From Dicyema japonicum (Eukaryota > Dicyemida > Rhombozoa > Dicyemidae), in contig RDEW01000005.1 in NCBI GenBank assembly GCA_011109175.1, forward strand, positions 510,043 to 574,042: a DNA stretch of 64,000 nt, in the 5' to 3' direction. Made by a program: the position numbers and the translations under genes. This document shows, piece after piece, positions 11,531 through 22,985 of the stretch (its first letter is position 1; each line of letters begins with the position of its first letter). The notes beneath the pieces are model-generated. The model had not been told where the DNA came from. It made no database searches and was given only the letters and a program-made list of their open reading frames with translations.

Positions 11531-12540
11531 AGATGGAGTTCAAAATGTACACAACCATTCAAGCTCGAAATGCTAGAACGGAATACCATAATACTATTTA
11601 TGTAAGTTCCGTTCAGGGATCACGTGACGAGTTAGTTCGGTGTTACCGTGGTGAAGGATTTTTCCATGATCTTTCGACAGTCAACAGCACGTGACGGTCC
11701 AAATATTCACTACAAAGAACCTCAAAGTGTGGGTGGGTCAGACTCAAAGAAGAGACGAAATGAGATACTTTTGACAGTCAAGATTATAAGACCATCAGGC
11801 TTTTTCTCTTGTCCAGACCCACGCAGTACCAAATACATCACGTGGATCTTTCGGGGCGTCCGCTCTCGGTTGTGATGTTTCTTCGCTAGAAGGTACCGGG
11901 GGTAAATCTTTCAAGAATTCATAGCATCTTACGACTAAATATTCATTAATCACCTTTGATGGAGGATGGTCGATTCCCCAATATAAAATTTCTTTGATTT
12001 CTGAGTAGGATTATCAGATAATTGACAGTACTAAGCCAAGAGACTATGAGATCAATTTAACCATTATATTGTGTCTTAGAATAGTTGATGGATGCAGTCA
12101 AGTTAATTTTTGTTTCAGAATAAGAGAATTATTTTTGAAGGTTTTCTACGTCCACAATAATCGCGACATAGGTAATTCTGTCATTAAATGTAATATCACC
12201 TGAATTAATCTTCCATATTAATAAATGTATTATGTTGATTTTTTGTCCCCATAATTTCCTTAGTCCTCAAACAAAATGTCATAAACCCCACACCTTCTCA
12301 AGCGAATAAGAGTATACGAATGGACTGATAGTTAATAAGGTAAAACCAGTTTTATCCGCACGTGGTAAATTCTAAGCTCTTGTGTGTCCATGTACGTCTT
12401 GTGTCCGCAGTATTAATTATTTGTAGAGGGATTTTTACATGGGATTTTCAAATGAAGTGAAAATGACATTTTTAGGATCAATGAGAGAATGGTTCCCGAC
12501 ATTTGAATTTGCATTCAAAAACTCGAGGTTGAGCGGTGGA
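11531..12540. other. Unassigned, about 1 kb
   Basis: Only short ORFs, the longest 75 codons at 11648 (+) without recognisable motifs. Possibly old repeat debris. Confidence 0.35.
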
Positions 12541-12544
12541 CTCT

Positions 12545-12710
12545 TATCTGTCCCAGGCAGGACACACTCTTTATTTAAGTAAAGAACAGTTATCATAACT
12601 AATCGGAAATAGAGAACCAAAGAATGCTCTTCACTTCTTTTTGTTACTTGAGTCCTTTATATACGATCCGACTGATGACGGCGTCACTCGTCAAGCCAAT
12701 GGACTAGTGT
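12545..12710 (-). mobile_element. SINE-A 3' half, reverse orientation
   Basis: The complement carries GACGAGTGACGCCGTCATCAG, the AAGAAGTGAAGAGCATTC segment and the AATAAAGAGTGTGTCCTGCC tail of SINE-A. The tRNA-like head is missing. Confidence 0.65.
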
Positions 12711-13250
12711 GATTGAATGACCATGGAGTGGATCATAGCTTTATAATATGACTGAAGCTTATGATACGACTGCGCGCCAATCGAGAAGCGCTGATTTAGA
12801 GAGATAACGACTCAAAAGAGGGGCTTAATTCATAAGAAATTCGAAAAAACGTGGAATTTTGGTTGAAGCTTGCTTACGAGAGAAATCTTCGTATACCGAT
12901 TCCTCTATGGTTTGATGGAAAAATTTTATTCGAGGTTTTAAAAACCGCAAAAAAGTATCTGCGACACCCTGCGTTTGGTTGATTTCTTGGAGAGACTTTC
13001 TGTTTAGAGGTCGATTGGCAGGCTCTAGTGTTTTGTATTACTTCCCCTTAGCAGTGTTAACTTTAATAATAATAACTTAACAGTGAGTTTCATCACTCCG
13101 TAAATGAGAGGGTTAATCCCAAATTTCTGTTAAATATATTCAAGCAGATTAATGGTGAATGAGAACCCTAGAAGGAACGAGCCGAACTGTGCTTTAGCGA
13201 TAATTTTTTTTAGCAAATCCCCGTTACCAGTAAACATTGTTTATGGTTTC
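12711..13250. other. Unassigned
   Basis: No supported coding or RNA feature. Confidence 0.35.
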
Positions 13251-13254
13251 GCTT

Positions 13255-13455
13255 TTGCGCAGAACAAACACACTTTATTTTAAGCAAAGAACATTTATCA
13301 TAGATGAAAGAGAACCAAGGAATGCTCTTCACTTTTTTGTTTTCTTATTCTTGGGTATATGTACTGGTCGGGTGGCACAGGGTGACGGTCGCCGGGGTAG
13401 AAGCCTGAAGGTCGCTAGTTCGAATCCCGATACTGCATATTTCGGTTGAAGTTAC
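13255..13455. mobile_element. Two SINE-A fragments in inverted arrangement
   Basis: 13255-13360 matches the SINE-A tail on the minus strand. 13366-13455 is the plus-strand head with GGGTGGCACAGGGTGACGG and box B GTTCGAATCCCG. Tail of one copy meets head of another, giving an outward-facing pair. Confidence 0.65.
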
Positions 13456-14784
13456 TACAAATCAAAATTGCATAATACATTCCTATGCTTGTGTCATCAC
13501 TACTAATAGTAAATCCACATCGTTGCCACATAATCGAGTCGTCCCCGTGGATTAACCCCATTAGACCCAACTCTTCTCGAACATTCTCCATAGTAACTTG
13601 CAAATAAATTGCAGAATATAGGCGAAGGAAAGTCATACTGAGAAGTACTGTTGTGAATATTTCCAAATAACTTTCATCCACCTTCATTTTAAGACTTAAG
13701 GGTCTGGGGAGTCTCTTCAAAAAATTCAAGAAAACAGTGAATAACCTCCACTAGGAGACCCGTTACCTATCATGAGGCATCTCTTTTGTATCTAAAATCG
13801 CTCCTCTGAAAGATAAACAGGAATAATAGTGCACGCAGATATTGTTGACTAATTTCAAATGATTACCGCTTTAATAAAGAAGTACAGGGAAAGCTGACTG
13901 AATGGTTCCTAACATTAATCACGGAACTTAAAAGAGAGAAAACAGGACAGATAAGAATTGCCACAAAACCAAAGTGGGCTTCCTCAGAGACAACGACATA
14001 AGAAAAAAGCTAGCAAATGCGTACTGCACAAGATCAAGAAAACTTGGTTCACCCGTAAAGGATTCCTTTATCTACAGAGAATGAGAAGCACAGAGATTTC
14101 ATAAGAAATCCTTGATGAAAGAGGGGGCTGTTTGGGAATATAATTCGTCTAGATATAGAGACTCCTGCAAACCTACCATGGAGGACTTTTTGCTTTGGAC
14201 ACTCCACGTTTTCGTGGTAGACCAAGACCTTAAAGAAACCGATAGACACCTCAGCCTTCCATTTAGGAGCCCTTGATGATTTCTATAATAAAGTCAAAAT
14301 GGGTATGTATTTCCGCATCAGTAACTCTTTTACAGGAAATCTCATTAACCAAGGTCCTCTATCTTTTATACCAAACATCTCCCAATACTTAAGACATTTC
14401 AAACTCTTCCATTTTGTAAAAACACTTTCCCTTTTTCTATGAGCATATGGATATTTGTGGTTTCGTTAATGCCGTACTCCCTACCGTCCTTTCTACTAAT
14501 TTCTTCATGTAGACCAGACAGACTGAGAGTTTGATGGAAATAAAACATTACTAGGGAGGTTTCAACCACTAAGACAATCAATAACTCCTTTTTTCACAAA
14601 TTTCTCTTAAATATTATTCGATTAAGTTCAAAGCACCAAAAGGCCTAATTAAGATATATCCCACGGTTAGAGTGATACCCATCCTGTCCATCCACATCCG
14701 CCATTGTAGAACCCATCCAGTGTAGTAGGGAAAAGATAGATCCTTTATCTGATGCTGTCCAGACACGTGAATCAACTAACCCCT
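13456..14784. other. Unassigned, about 1.3 kb
   Basis: Contains several 60-104 codon ORFs on the minus strand (13415-13729, 14049-14249) with no recognisable domain. Codon flow and base composition do not resemble the host exons in this window. Probably old element sequence. Confidence 0.35.
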
Positions 14785-14895
14785 CTTAGGATTTAATGAA
14801 TGAACAGAGCAAAACGCAATCCCTCGACCAGGCAGGTAGCAGCGTTGGAATCGAACCCACAGCTGATAGCGACAGCACTATGCTACCTGGTCCAT
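14785..14895 (-). mobile_element. tRNA-like SINE head, second type
   Basis: The complement reads GGACCAGGTAGCATAGTGC as the box A region and GGGTTCGATTCCAACGC as box B about 40 nt later, then CTGCTACC. It lacks the SINE-A body, so it is a separate tRNA-derived family or a tRNA pseudogene. A similar head may lie at 17960-18075 (-), and related box-A-like wording occurs at 22020 and 48960 (+). Confidence 0.5.
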
Positions 14896-15031
14896 AGATA
14901 ACATCATCCGACATAAGTGTGATCCTAAAGACTATTTTTTAATTTTATTAATTAATAAAATTTATTTTTAAAATTTTTAAAATAAATTTCTTTATTAAAC
15001 CACAGAAATTATCGGATTAAAAAAATAAGAA

Positions 15032-16573
15032 TCAAAAGTCAATGTCGTTAATGAAATTGTTCATCATTTCCAGGGCTGCTTCAGGTTGATCAGTTGGGAC
15101 CAAATGTCCAGAATTTCTAACCATAATGTGTTTAAAGTTCCCTGATTCACGAACATATCCGTTAACTCGCTTGGGAGATGTTTTAGAATACCAGATTCTC
15201 TGTGGTGCTTTGTTGAAAACTTCTTTTCCACCCCATTTCAAATTTTTCAAAAATTCTGAAGTCAACGAGGGACCCACAAGAGGATCCAACTGACCATTGA
15301 AAAGCAGAGTCTTTGAAGTGACAAACAAGTAAACCTTATATCCAGAATCGAGGACATATCCGAATACAGAAGCCATTGACTTCATCACATCCACACTCAT
15401 AACATAATTCACTTCCATCGATGTTTTATCGTACACAACACCACCAGCGTTTATTTTCTTGGAGTTTTGTTGGAGAAACTCAGGGAAATAATATGTCTCG
15501 GACTACAGTTGAAAAATCAAGTCAACTCCGTCATATCGGATGTTGTTGGAGTTAGAAAGCCCCGTCATATTCGAGAACAAGGTGGGGTAGGGAAAGCTGT
15601 CCCCTTCGATGAGTTCGTCGACATACTATTTTATAGAGGCTGTAACCACCCAAGTACTATTCAAATAATCCTCCCTGACAAGGCACTCGCGAATTAAATT
15701 CTTTGTATTTGTCGAATTTTTCAATTTGGTTGTCGAAAATAAGTCCACTGTAGAATAGATTAGTCCCATAGTCGAGCATCTACCATAAATATGGATCACT
15801 TGCATTGTAAGGATCAATCATCCACCACCAATGGCCACTCCTTGCAGATTAATCTTATCTGAATTATTCTCATTCCACTGATCAATCGCACGAACCGTGG
15901 CAGGAATGTATTTCCCTGCATAAGAAAGTCCACTAAAGTAAAGAGGATTTGTCTTCAATTCAGGAAACAGCATGTAAAATTGTCGCATGCATCTAAAGTC
16001 ACATTGACTATCTACTCTGATAAGAACTGACCAATCATTTCTTCACTTGATAAAAAACATTCTTTCTCTGAGAAACTGAATCCAACTCCAACCTAACATA
16101 AACATTACTAAAACTGGATTATCAATGAATATCACGTTGTACTCTTTTGTCCACGTGGACTCTCTTTTAGAAACTAAAATATTTATGCAAATTGCACCAG
16201 TCAAGTCTTCATTTACGTAGTATGGACCAATTTGGGCAAAAATCCCCTTCATCGAAGAAGATCCAGGCCCCCCATTAAGCCACACCACAACCGGCGCAGA
16301 ACGATTTCCATTCTTTAATGATTATCCATAAATATTTACTTCTGCTTTGAAATACCAAAAGAACATGTTCCTAGCGCAGTCATCACTCACTCTGAAGTAT
16401 CCAGAATAACTCCCAATATTTTCAATAAATGATTCGACATAACTTAACTCCCTAGCTAGTTCGAATTCTCCACTATTTAAATAGTCTGTGACTATTAAAG
16501 GATCTGTTTTCTCGGATACGGCATTGCTCACATAATTAATTAATAAAATTAAAGAAAGTAAAGATAATTTCAT
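15032..16573 (-). pseudogene. Serine carboxypeptidase (S10, CPVL-like), disturbed middle exon
   Basis: Family S10 enzymes remove C-terminal residues from peptides in lysosomes or outside the cell. ATG is at 16571-16573, followed by a hydrophobic signal peptide (MKLSLLSLILLINYV). Exons: 16340-16573, 16198-16312, 16115-16173, 16016-16092, 15650-15992, 15527-15625 and 15032-15502; the six introns are 22-27 nt. Spliced length is 1398 nt (465 residues). Motifs in order: WLNGGPGSSS, DNPVGVGFSFS, GLSYAGKYIP (catalytic Ser; the usual Glu/Asp before it is Leu), FNGQLD (Asp) and GHLVPTDQP (His). Exon 15650-15992 is odd. A TGA lies at 15818-15820, while a shifted frame (IDPYN ... LFYSGLIFDNQ) looks more S10-like but has its own TAG at 15780-15782. 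A 27-nt GT-AG intron at 15799-15825 would bypass the TGA. It is either a recent pseudogene with compensating indels or a divergent live gene. Confidence 0.75.
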
Positions 16574-17129
16574 TCGAAGTTGTAAAAATTTTATTATAAA
16601 ACTGTATTAGGTTTAACAATCTAAAATAATTTTTTAAATTAATAAAAAATTTATTTTTATTAATTTAAAAAATTTTCAGTCACAAAATGTTAATGTAGTC
16701 AAAGGGTTCCAGTATGGATTACAGGCATTGAGAATTACACCTTATGATCCTAGCTCAATGTTCTGGAAAATAATCACATACTAAGCCCTCCTTTCCACAA
16801 TCTTGCAAGACGCCCAATCAATGCACGTTGAGTCCCAAGCAAGACACCGTGGCGTGGTCGTTACGCCATCCGGCTTATTACCACCATTTCTGTCAAGTCA
16901 GATGGTCCCAGAGGTAGGACTAGAATTCTTTCCGGTCCCCGCGTTTAGATACGTGGAAGATGAATATCTATGGACCTTCTAGTTCTTGTAGCATTCGATC
17001 CTTGGATTTCATCCCTATCCTTTTGAGAAATAAAGTCATTTTGGTTATCAAACCCGCTTACTGTCTACAGTTGCACAACTGTGTTAAGCACAGGGTCCAG
17101 ACTCAATCTGGGACAGGAACGATTCTTAT
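16574..17129. other. Unassigned, upstream of the carboxypeptidase
   Basis: AT-rich immediately 5' of the S10 start (16580-16700), as expected for its promoter region. No TATA-type element can be singled out from the AT-rich background. The remainder has no supported feature. Confidence 0.35.
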
Positions 17130-17290
17130 CTTACCCTGTTCAATCAGATTGGCGTCATGTGATCCCCATGTCTTACCTGACGTCTAATGCCAAGATGGAG
17201 GAGTCCCTACAACTCAGGACAGAATGCTTTCTTCCATACTGGCTATGGATATTAACTTATCTCTTTATGAAACTTCAGGGATCATAAGAC
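17130..17290 (+). mobile_element. SINE-B fragment
   Basis: Contains GGCGTCATGTGATCC followed by a CTGACGTCTAATGCCAAG-like equivalent of the core. Truncated and diverged. Confidence 0.45.
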
Positions 17291-17955
17291 TCAAATCGAC
17301 TTCCTTCTTAAATGCAGTCCTTGATATCAAAAATGGGAGAGACAGTTAGAAAAGTAGAATGGTTGATTGAGAGCAAATTTTATACAACTATTGAGGGAAT
17401 GTCCTCGCAATCACGAGAGCTTGACTCTACATGCGTCTGAATGAGATTTACACGTGATTCGAGGTTAATTAATTACACTTAAGATATCAGTAGCGATCAT
17501 TAATAGTGCCGAACTCTGAATTAACCCCCAGATTATTATTACCTATACAACCCCCTTTAAGGTGATTTATTTCACTTTTTAGTGATTTATTTTTGCTTGA
17601 AATATGAGTGATTGGCTGAAAAACCTAAAATAAGTTTTCTAGGCAGACCGCTCTCAATCGGATAATTCGTTCTGGACATTATATTGTTTTAGTAAGGTTA
17701 TTATTTTTCAGTGAGAATTTTGCACAACCCTCCTTTTAAGATCTCTAACGTAAATGAACTACAAATTTCTAAAACTTTGTAACAAAAATCTTGACTTCAA
17801 ATGCCACCCGACTCAAAACCTTCAGAATGGATACGAATAGGCGAGGATCGTTGTGAGGAGAGCTTCAAGTAATATGGGGAGAATTAACTATCATTTTAAT
17901 TCCGTCCTGGTACTGGGCACAACCTGGGAGTCTCTCGCAGTAATCGAACGTAGAA
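17291..17955. other. Unassigned
   Basis: No supported feature. Confidence 0.35.
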
Positions 17956-17959
17956 AGAG

Positions 17960-18075
17960 AACATATGAAGATAACTTTCAACCAAGTAGCCAGCAGGGAG
18001 AATCGAACCATCACAATCATAACTACTAAAATAATGAACTTTTTGTAACACAAGTCCCTTCGCAGGTTGGAATCT
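17960..18075 (-). mobile_element. tRNA-like SINE head, degraded
   Basis: The complement has GATGGTTCGATTCTCCC as box B preceded by an eroded box A region and a TGGCTACTTGG end. It resembles the element at 14785-14895. Confidence 0.4.
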
Positions 18076-18419
18076 CCTTTCACGACCTCATCACTTATAT
18101 TTCATTACTCGCTGTGACGCAAGAGTCAAGGATCACATTTCTCCTCTAAAAGTTAGTCATCCTGATCTCTACTACTTTTCTACCTATATTAACAGCTGAT
18201 CTTCCTTATCTAGGGTTATGTTGAGCCGATTGTGCAAATCAATCTCTGCTCTACTCGACTATTTTCCTCCAGAGCTTGATGTTTCTGGAATACAGTTCCG
18301 AGAAATTTAAGGACTCACAATCATGACTTTACATAGAATGTCTATTCGACACCCATTTTTGATCCGTCCAAAACTTCATAGCATTTGAATTTTTCTGGTA
18401 GCTTTAAACTTTTGAGATC

Positions 18420-18685
18420 AAATCAGTCTCTTATATCTTTCATATATACATTCAGTCTCCTCTCCAAGGTCATACTCGATCTTGATACGTCAGTATGTCA
18501 TCTGCATATATCAGAGATCTTGTATTTGAAGTCTGGAAACCGACCATCGACACATTAAACAGCAGAGGACTAAATTAGATCCTTGTGTGAGCCTTTTCTT
18601 CAATAATATCACATTTGAAAGGTAACGTTTGTACCATAAGGTTTTCTTCCAGCATATTTGAAATCCTTGGGAAAATAATTTGTTT
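18420..18685 (-). mobile_element. LINE-B reverse transcriptase fragment
   Basis: The complement contains an IYADDILT box and, 5' of it, a CDIIEEKAHT-like segment as in the other LINE-B fragments (705-1080, 6580-6905). Truncated. Confidence 0.65.
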
Positions 18686-18889
18686 TATTATTTTATAAGT
18701 AGAGCAACTCGGTAGTTCGATGGATTCTTCTTCGGTTTTCCTGCCTTAGTTACCGTACAACCGTTTTCTTCCAAACCATATAGTCCCTAACAAGTTAGTT
18801 TCTTATTAATCCCACTTGGTTTATGGAAAAATCGAAAATCATCTCACCTGTCGTAGGCATTCACCGGAGGTCCTCGGAAGGAGAAAATT

Positions 18890-19075
18890 TCCCGTAACTA
18901 ATTTCTTGACCCAGACGCATTCAGCAGAACCTTCACCCAAGCAAAATGATCCAGAGGGCGTTGTGGAGAGCTGAGGCCGATTCCAGAACTCACCGGAAGG
19001 AAAAGAATTGTCTACCGGTAAAATGAATAGATGGAATGCCGGCCAGCCAATGTAGGCTCAATTTTTGGTCAATGC
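18890..19075 (-). mobile_element. SINE-B copy, reverse orientation
   Basis: The reverse complement of 18960-19060 aligns with 31935-32035: GGCTGGCCGGCATTCCAT, ATCTATTCATT, ACCGGTAGACAATTCTTTTCC, GAGTTCTGGAATCGGCCTCAGC. Clear SINE-B core. Confidence 0.65.
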
Positions 19076-19247
19076 TACGATATAACATGGTTTGATGCAT
19101 ACAATCACATCCAGTCAATAAACATATGTTCAGTTACTAGCCCCAGCTTCACTAGGATGTAGAAGACCAATGACCAGATCTTTAAACACACAACCTCAAA
19201 ATAAAACAACTAAAAATCAAAATTACAACAAAATTCATCAAAATTAA

Positions 19248-20781
19248 TTAAAATTGTTTTCTCTTAAATATTTGTGGTTTCCAATCAACAGGATGAGACT
19301 CCTCCGTCTAAGAGTAACCCACATTAATACGGCAGAATCGTCCTCTTTGTATATTTTAATGGTTTTATCAGCCTCCGCGGTAATCAAACGACTCCCAGAA
19401 ATGTCGAATGTAACCGCAAAAATTCCACTCTCGGCGTCCATAGACCCGGGTTGAACGGGGGCGTGATATTTCTGAAAGTTGTACCCGGTCTTCCAATCCC
19501 AGAAATGAAGAGTCCCGTTGTCCCCTAAAGTCATAAAGGCCACAACCTCCTGAAACGACCACATTATCGTCGTTTACAGCCAATCCGTTGATAATCGACT
19601 TGTGACCACTCAGATTCTGCAGGAAAACCCCATCGGGGCACTTGAACTGCTTTATATTGTCGGGGGAAGCCGAAGCAAAGCAGTAGCTAAGCTATATAAC
19701 ACGAAAAACAGCGATGGGTGGATGACGATAGCTCTGATACTCTTTTTGTGGTGAGTCAAAGTCGAATGTGTCTTTCCTGTTCTGAGGTCCCACAGTCTCA
19801 CCGTATGGTCGTGACTTCCAGTGATCAGTTGAGGCTCGTATTGCTGGGACTTTACCACGGCAACTGAATTTGAGTGACTCGACAATGTGTATACACATGC
19901 CTTCGTCCTCATATCCCACACACGTGCCGTGGAATCGGCCCCTCCTGTGAACAGAATATCCAGTTTGGGGTGGATGTCAATCGAATACACAGCGTTTAGG
20001 TGTCCGTGATAGTGTCGAATCACCTATTTCCGTAATTTCAAGGAAAACGACCTTATTGCATTCCAAGTCCCAGCATTTGATCTGCTTGTCGTCCCCACAG
20101 GAAAACATGTATGGGTGATTATGGCTTACCACGACACCTCGGACTGAGCCCACGTGGCCAGTCAAGGAAAGTTTCAGCTCACACGAAGCAAGGTCCCAAA
20201 TCTAGGTTATTACATCAGAAAACCTTTATGATTCGATCAGCGCCACCGGAAACAAACCATGAGTTTCCTGGCTCCACGGAAAGCGACCTAACCCAACCCA
20301 CGTGTCCACATAAAACGCGGTAGAGCTTCCAGGGTGGGTGCCATTGTGGTTTGGGTTGAACAGGAGCCTTCAGACAGGCTACAGTGCCCTGATAGGATGG
20401 AACCAGTTCATTTGAGAATGACTCATTAGAGGGGACTTCACTGAAATGGTGAAAACGTGACAAACCTTTGGCGGGTTTCTACATTGCTGACTGTGAAGAT
20501 CCTTTCCTTTTTGACCTCCTTACGTGGATTGAGCAGTTCATCCAGAGAATCGTGTTTGGGGTTCGGAGTAATACCAAACTGATGTCTTAGCTTGGATTTA
20601 AGGCTTAAATTGTCACTGAGAGTGAATGACTTAAATAGTACCTCTGTTGGTTGCTTTCTGGCAGAAATGAATGGTCGGAAATAAACATATCACGACTGCG
20701 TTTGAGAGATCTGTAGATTAGGGTATGAAGTGTCTGCTTTGTGACTGGCTATCAATAAATTAACAAGTATACATCCTCCAT
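19248..20781 (-). CDS. PLRG1: Pleiotropic regulator 1 (PLRG1/Prp46) WD40 splicing factor
   Basis: PLRG1 is a nuclear WD40 protein of the Prp19-associated (NTC) complex required to activate the spliceosome. Nine exons: 20773-20781, 20642-20748, 20466-20615, 20224-20440, 20052-20201, 19710-20023, 19547-19686, 19331-19524 and 19248-19307. The eight introns are 24, 26, 25, 22, 28, 23, 22 and 23 nt. Spliced length is 1341 nt, 446 residues, with no lesion. The N-terminus carries [15 protein letters not shown], the family signature, then [14 protein letters not shown]. Seven WD repeats from about residue 130 include [58 protein letters not shown] and [17 protein letters not shown]. The end is [11 protein letters not shown]. 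It is shorter than vertebrate PLRG1, mainly in the N-terminal linker. Both the family match and the frame across all junctions support the model. Confidence 0.97.
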
Positions 20782-20862
20782 ATGCACAAAGATGTGATAT
20801 TCTATTTATTTGAATTTAAATTTATTTTTATAATATTTTTGTTTTTATTTAAATTAATATAC

Positions 20863-20975
20863 AGTGAAGTCCCTCTAATTGGCCAACCCTTTAATTGGCC
20901 AATTTATGGCTAAAAGTTCACGTAGGGTTTCAAAAAAGACAATTTTCCTTAAGAAATTGGCCAATTCTCAAATTG
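20863..20975. repeat. Palindromic ATTGGCCAAT repeats with pogo-like end
   Basis: The 8-bp palindrome TTGGCCAA, usually flanked by A/T to give ATTGGCCAAT, occurs four times, plus a truncated ATTGGCCAC. Just before it is TACAGTGAAGTCCCTCTAA, which looks like a TA target followed by a Tigger/pogo-type CAGTG terminal sequence. It lies about 80 bp upstream of the PLRG1 start. Best read as one end of a DNA transposon with subterminal repeats; I see no partner end nearby. Confidence 0.5.
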
Positions 20976-21174
20976 GCCACTCATTATTAAAAACAAAATT
21001 TATTTTTACTAATCTTTTTCAATTATTTTATTAAAAAAATCCAAATTACAGACTAAAAATTTTACCACGTGTTCGAAAGCTTCTCGTCAAGGGTTAATTG
21101 ATTCCAAAAACTCGAAATTTTGAAATATTAAGACGATGATAATACTACACGTGTCAAACAATTACTCAAAGTGA

Positions 21175-21440
21175 AGGTCGCTAGTTCGAATCCCGATACT
21201 GCACATTCGTTTGAAGGTTCCACGCATCAATATGCAATGGCTTGACGAGTGACGGCGTCATCAGTGAACTTCACTGTGGAGCCGGATATAAAGGACATAC
21301 ACCCAAGAAAACAAAGAAGTGAAGAGCATTCCTTAATCCTCCCTCGATTAGCTATTATAACTATTCTTTGTTTAAAATAAAGTTTGTGTTCTGCATGAGG
21401 GAAGCTATATATGACTCCTCGGACAGTGCAAATATTATCA
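21175..21440 (+). mobile_element. SINE-A copy
   Basis: Starts inside the tRNA-like head at GGTCGCTAGTTCGAATCCCG (box B), then GGTTCCACGCATCAATATGC, GACGAGTGACGGCGTCATCAG, AAGAAGTGAAGAGCATTCC and AAAATAAAGTTTGTGTTCTGC. The box A part is missing. Confidence 0.8.
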
Positions 21441-21539
21441 TTACAAGACCCTTGTGTTTCTTTGTCAACATTCGAGGAGCCACTTTTTGAAAACGGGAGG
21501 GATTGCCAGTGGATCATTATAGAAGAATTCGTTAATTGT

Positions 21540-21600
21540 TAGAAGCTGAGATCACCAAATTAGTTTGCTTTAACTTATTTTTGGTGGTTAGGTTTAAAAA
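21540..21600 (+). mobile_element. LINE-A 3' tail fragment
   Basis: GAGATCACCAAATTAGTTTG followed by a TTTTTGGTGGTTAGGTTTAAA stretch matches the LINE-A tail at 6247-6300. Confidence 0.6.
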
Positions 21601-21889
21601 ATGAAAAGTCAGAAAAACCCCAAAAATTGCCCAGAAGGGCAGTAAAGGATGCATGTCTTCGTCGGTATACCTAATGACGTAAGTCTATTGTTTGAAATGT
21701 CTGTTTTCACATCTTAATTGATCAAAGTCTTTCGTCTTCTCAAGATGAGACAGGGGATATATAAACTTAAACAAAAAAGTTTAATTGCCCAAAGTATTCA
21801 TGTTCAAATCCCGTCCTGCCCCAAAATTGAAAGAACTTGGAGTTCCCAAAGTCAGAATGAGCTGCATGCCTTCCAAGCATCACATCCAC

Positions 21890-21990
21890 CCATATGGAAC
21901 CCCACTAGTTGAGTAAGGAAGAGCGGGGTTATTTTTGTATGCTGGCCTGGTAGTCTACTTGGATAGGTGGGATCACATAACGCCTTTTAC
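21890..21990 (-). mobile_element. SINE-B fragment, reverse orientation
   Basis: The complement reads GGCGTTATGTGATCCCACC and CTACCAGGCCAGCAT, the SINE-B core. Confidence 0.55.
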
Positions 21991-22985
21991 TAAATGAAGG
22001 TGAGGAAGAGCAGAAATGAATTGTTTGACCAGGTAGGTAGTGGTGTGTGAAATGAACCCAAACGCGACTGTAATGTCAATTTTGGTTTTTTAAATAAATT
22101 ATTTATTTCCTGTTTTACATAATTTTATTTAAACCATAGTTAGTTTAAAGTTTCAAAAAGTAGTACAACAGTTTCCTCTTTGAGGGAAAGAATGTATTGC
22201 TTTCAATCTACTATAAAGTTTGCTCTCCAGATTAGATTTGACGCTAAGTTAAATGGCCGTCAGTATGAAAGACTGTGACCCGTCTTTGTATGTTCAGCTT
22301 ACTGTGGATTGACCGGTTGGGGAGTGATCCAAGTGTTGAGTCCAAACCCTTCGTGGAAAAACACAATATTTTCAACTCGTCACTTTAAAAATTATTTTAA
22401 AGCGAAAAATAAGAAGATATGTATAATCCCTTTTTGGATTTAAACTTAAAATTGAAAACAATCTTCAAACTCTCTTAAGGGGAACACCAAACGAAGATTC
22501 GATCGCTCCTGAGAGGCCGGAATCCTCCTAATGACTCATTCACTGTCAAAATCACTAGCATTACCTTAATATTCGAGGATAGAATAAAATTGCGATATCT
22601 GTTTTCCCGAAAAAAACCCAGGCCTTCTAATACCCAAATTACTGAGAGGGGATTCCTCACCCTCTTGCGATTGACTAGAAAAAGTCGGAAAAGATTTAAT
22701 CTTTTGATTCCTGAACAAATTTCGTAATTTTTTAAGTATTTCATGAAATAGCGAGAAAGCAAGCCAAGGGATTATTCTGAATTTTTTACCTTCCATTCCC
22801 AATCCACACAGTTAAGAAAGGGCCTTACTGAGGCTAGTCATCTTGATCAGCGGACTAGAAATTTAAAATTTTATTTTCTTAATCCACTAATGCTCTTTAC
22901 AAGTTTTAATTAAATAGATTAGACTACGAAAATAAAATATTCCTCACCACTGTAGGCTGTAATTTTTACAATTTAGAATCACAGG
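21991..22985. other. Unassigned, upstream of the receptor phosphatase
   Basis: Contains a 95-codon and a 78-codon ORF on the minus strand (22475-22802) without recognisable motifs. AT-rich sequence directly precedes the phosphatase ATG at 22986. Confidence 0.35.

Noticed and set aside
15626-15649. In-frame TAG in the carboxypeptidase
   Set aside because: It lies inside a 24-nt GT-AG intron; splicing joins LNSTW to YVDELIEGD, which fits the family.
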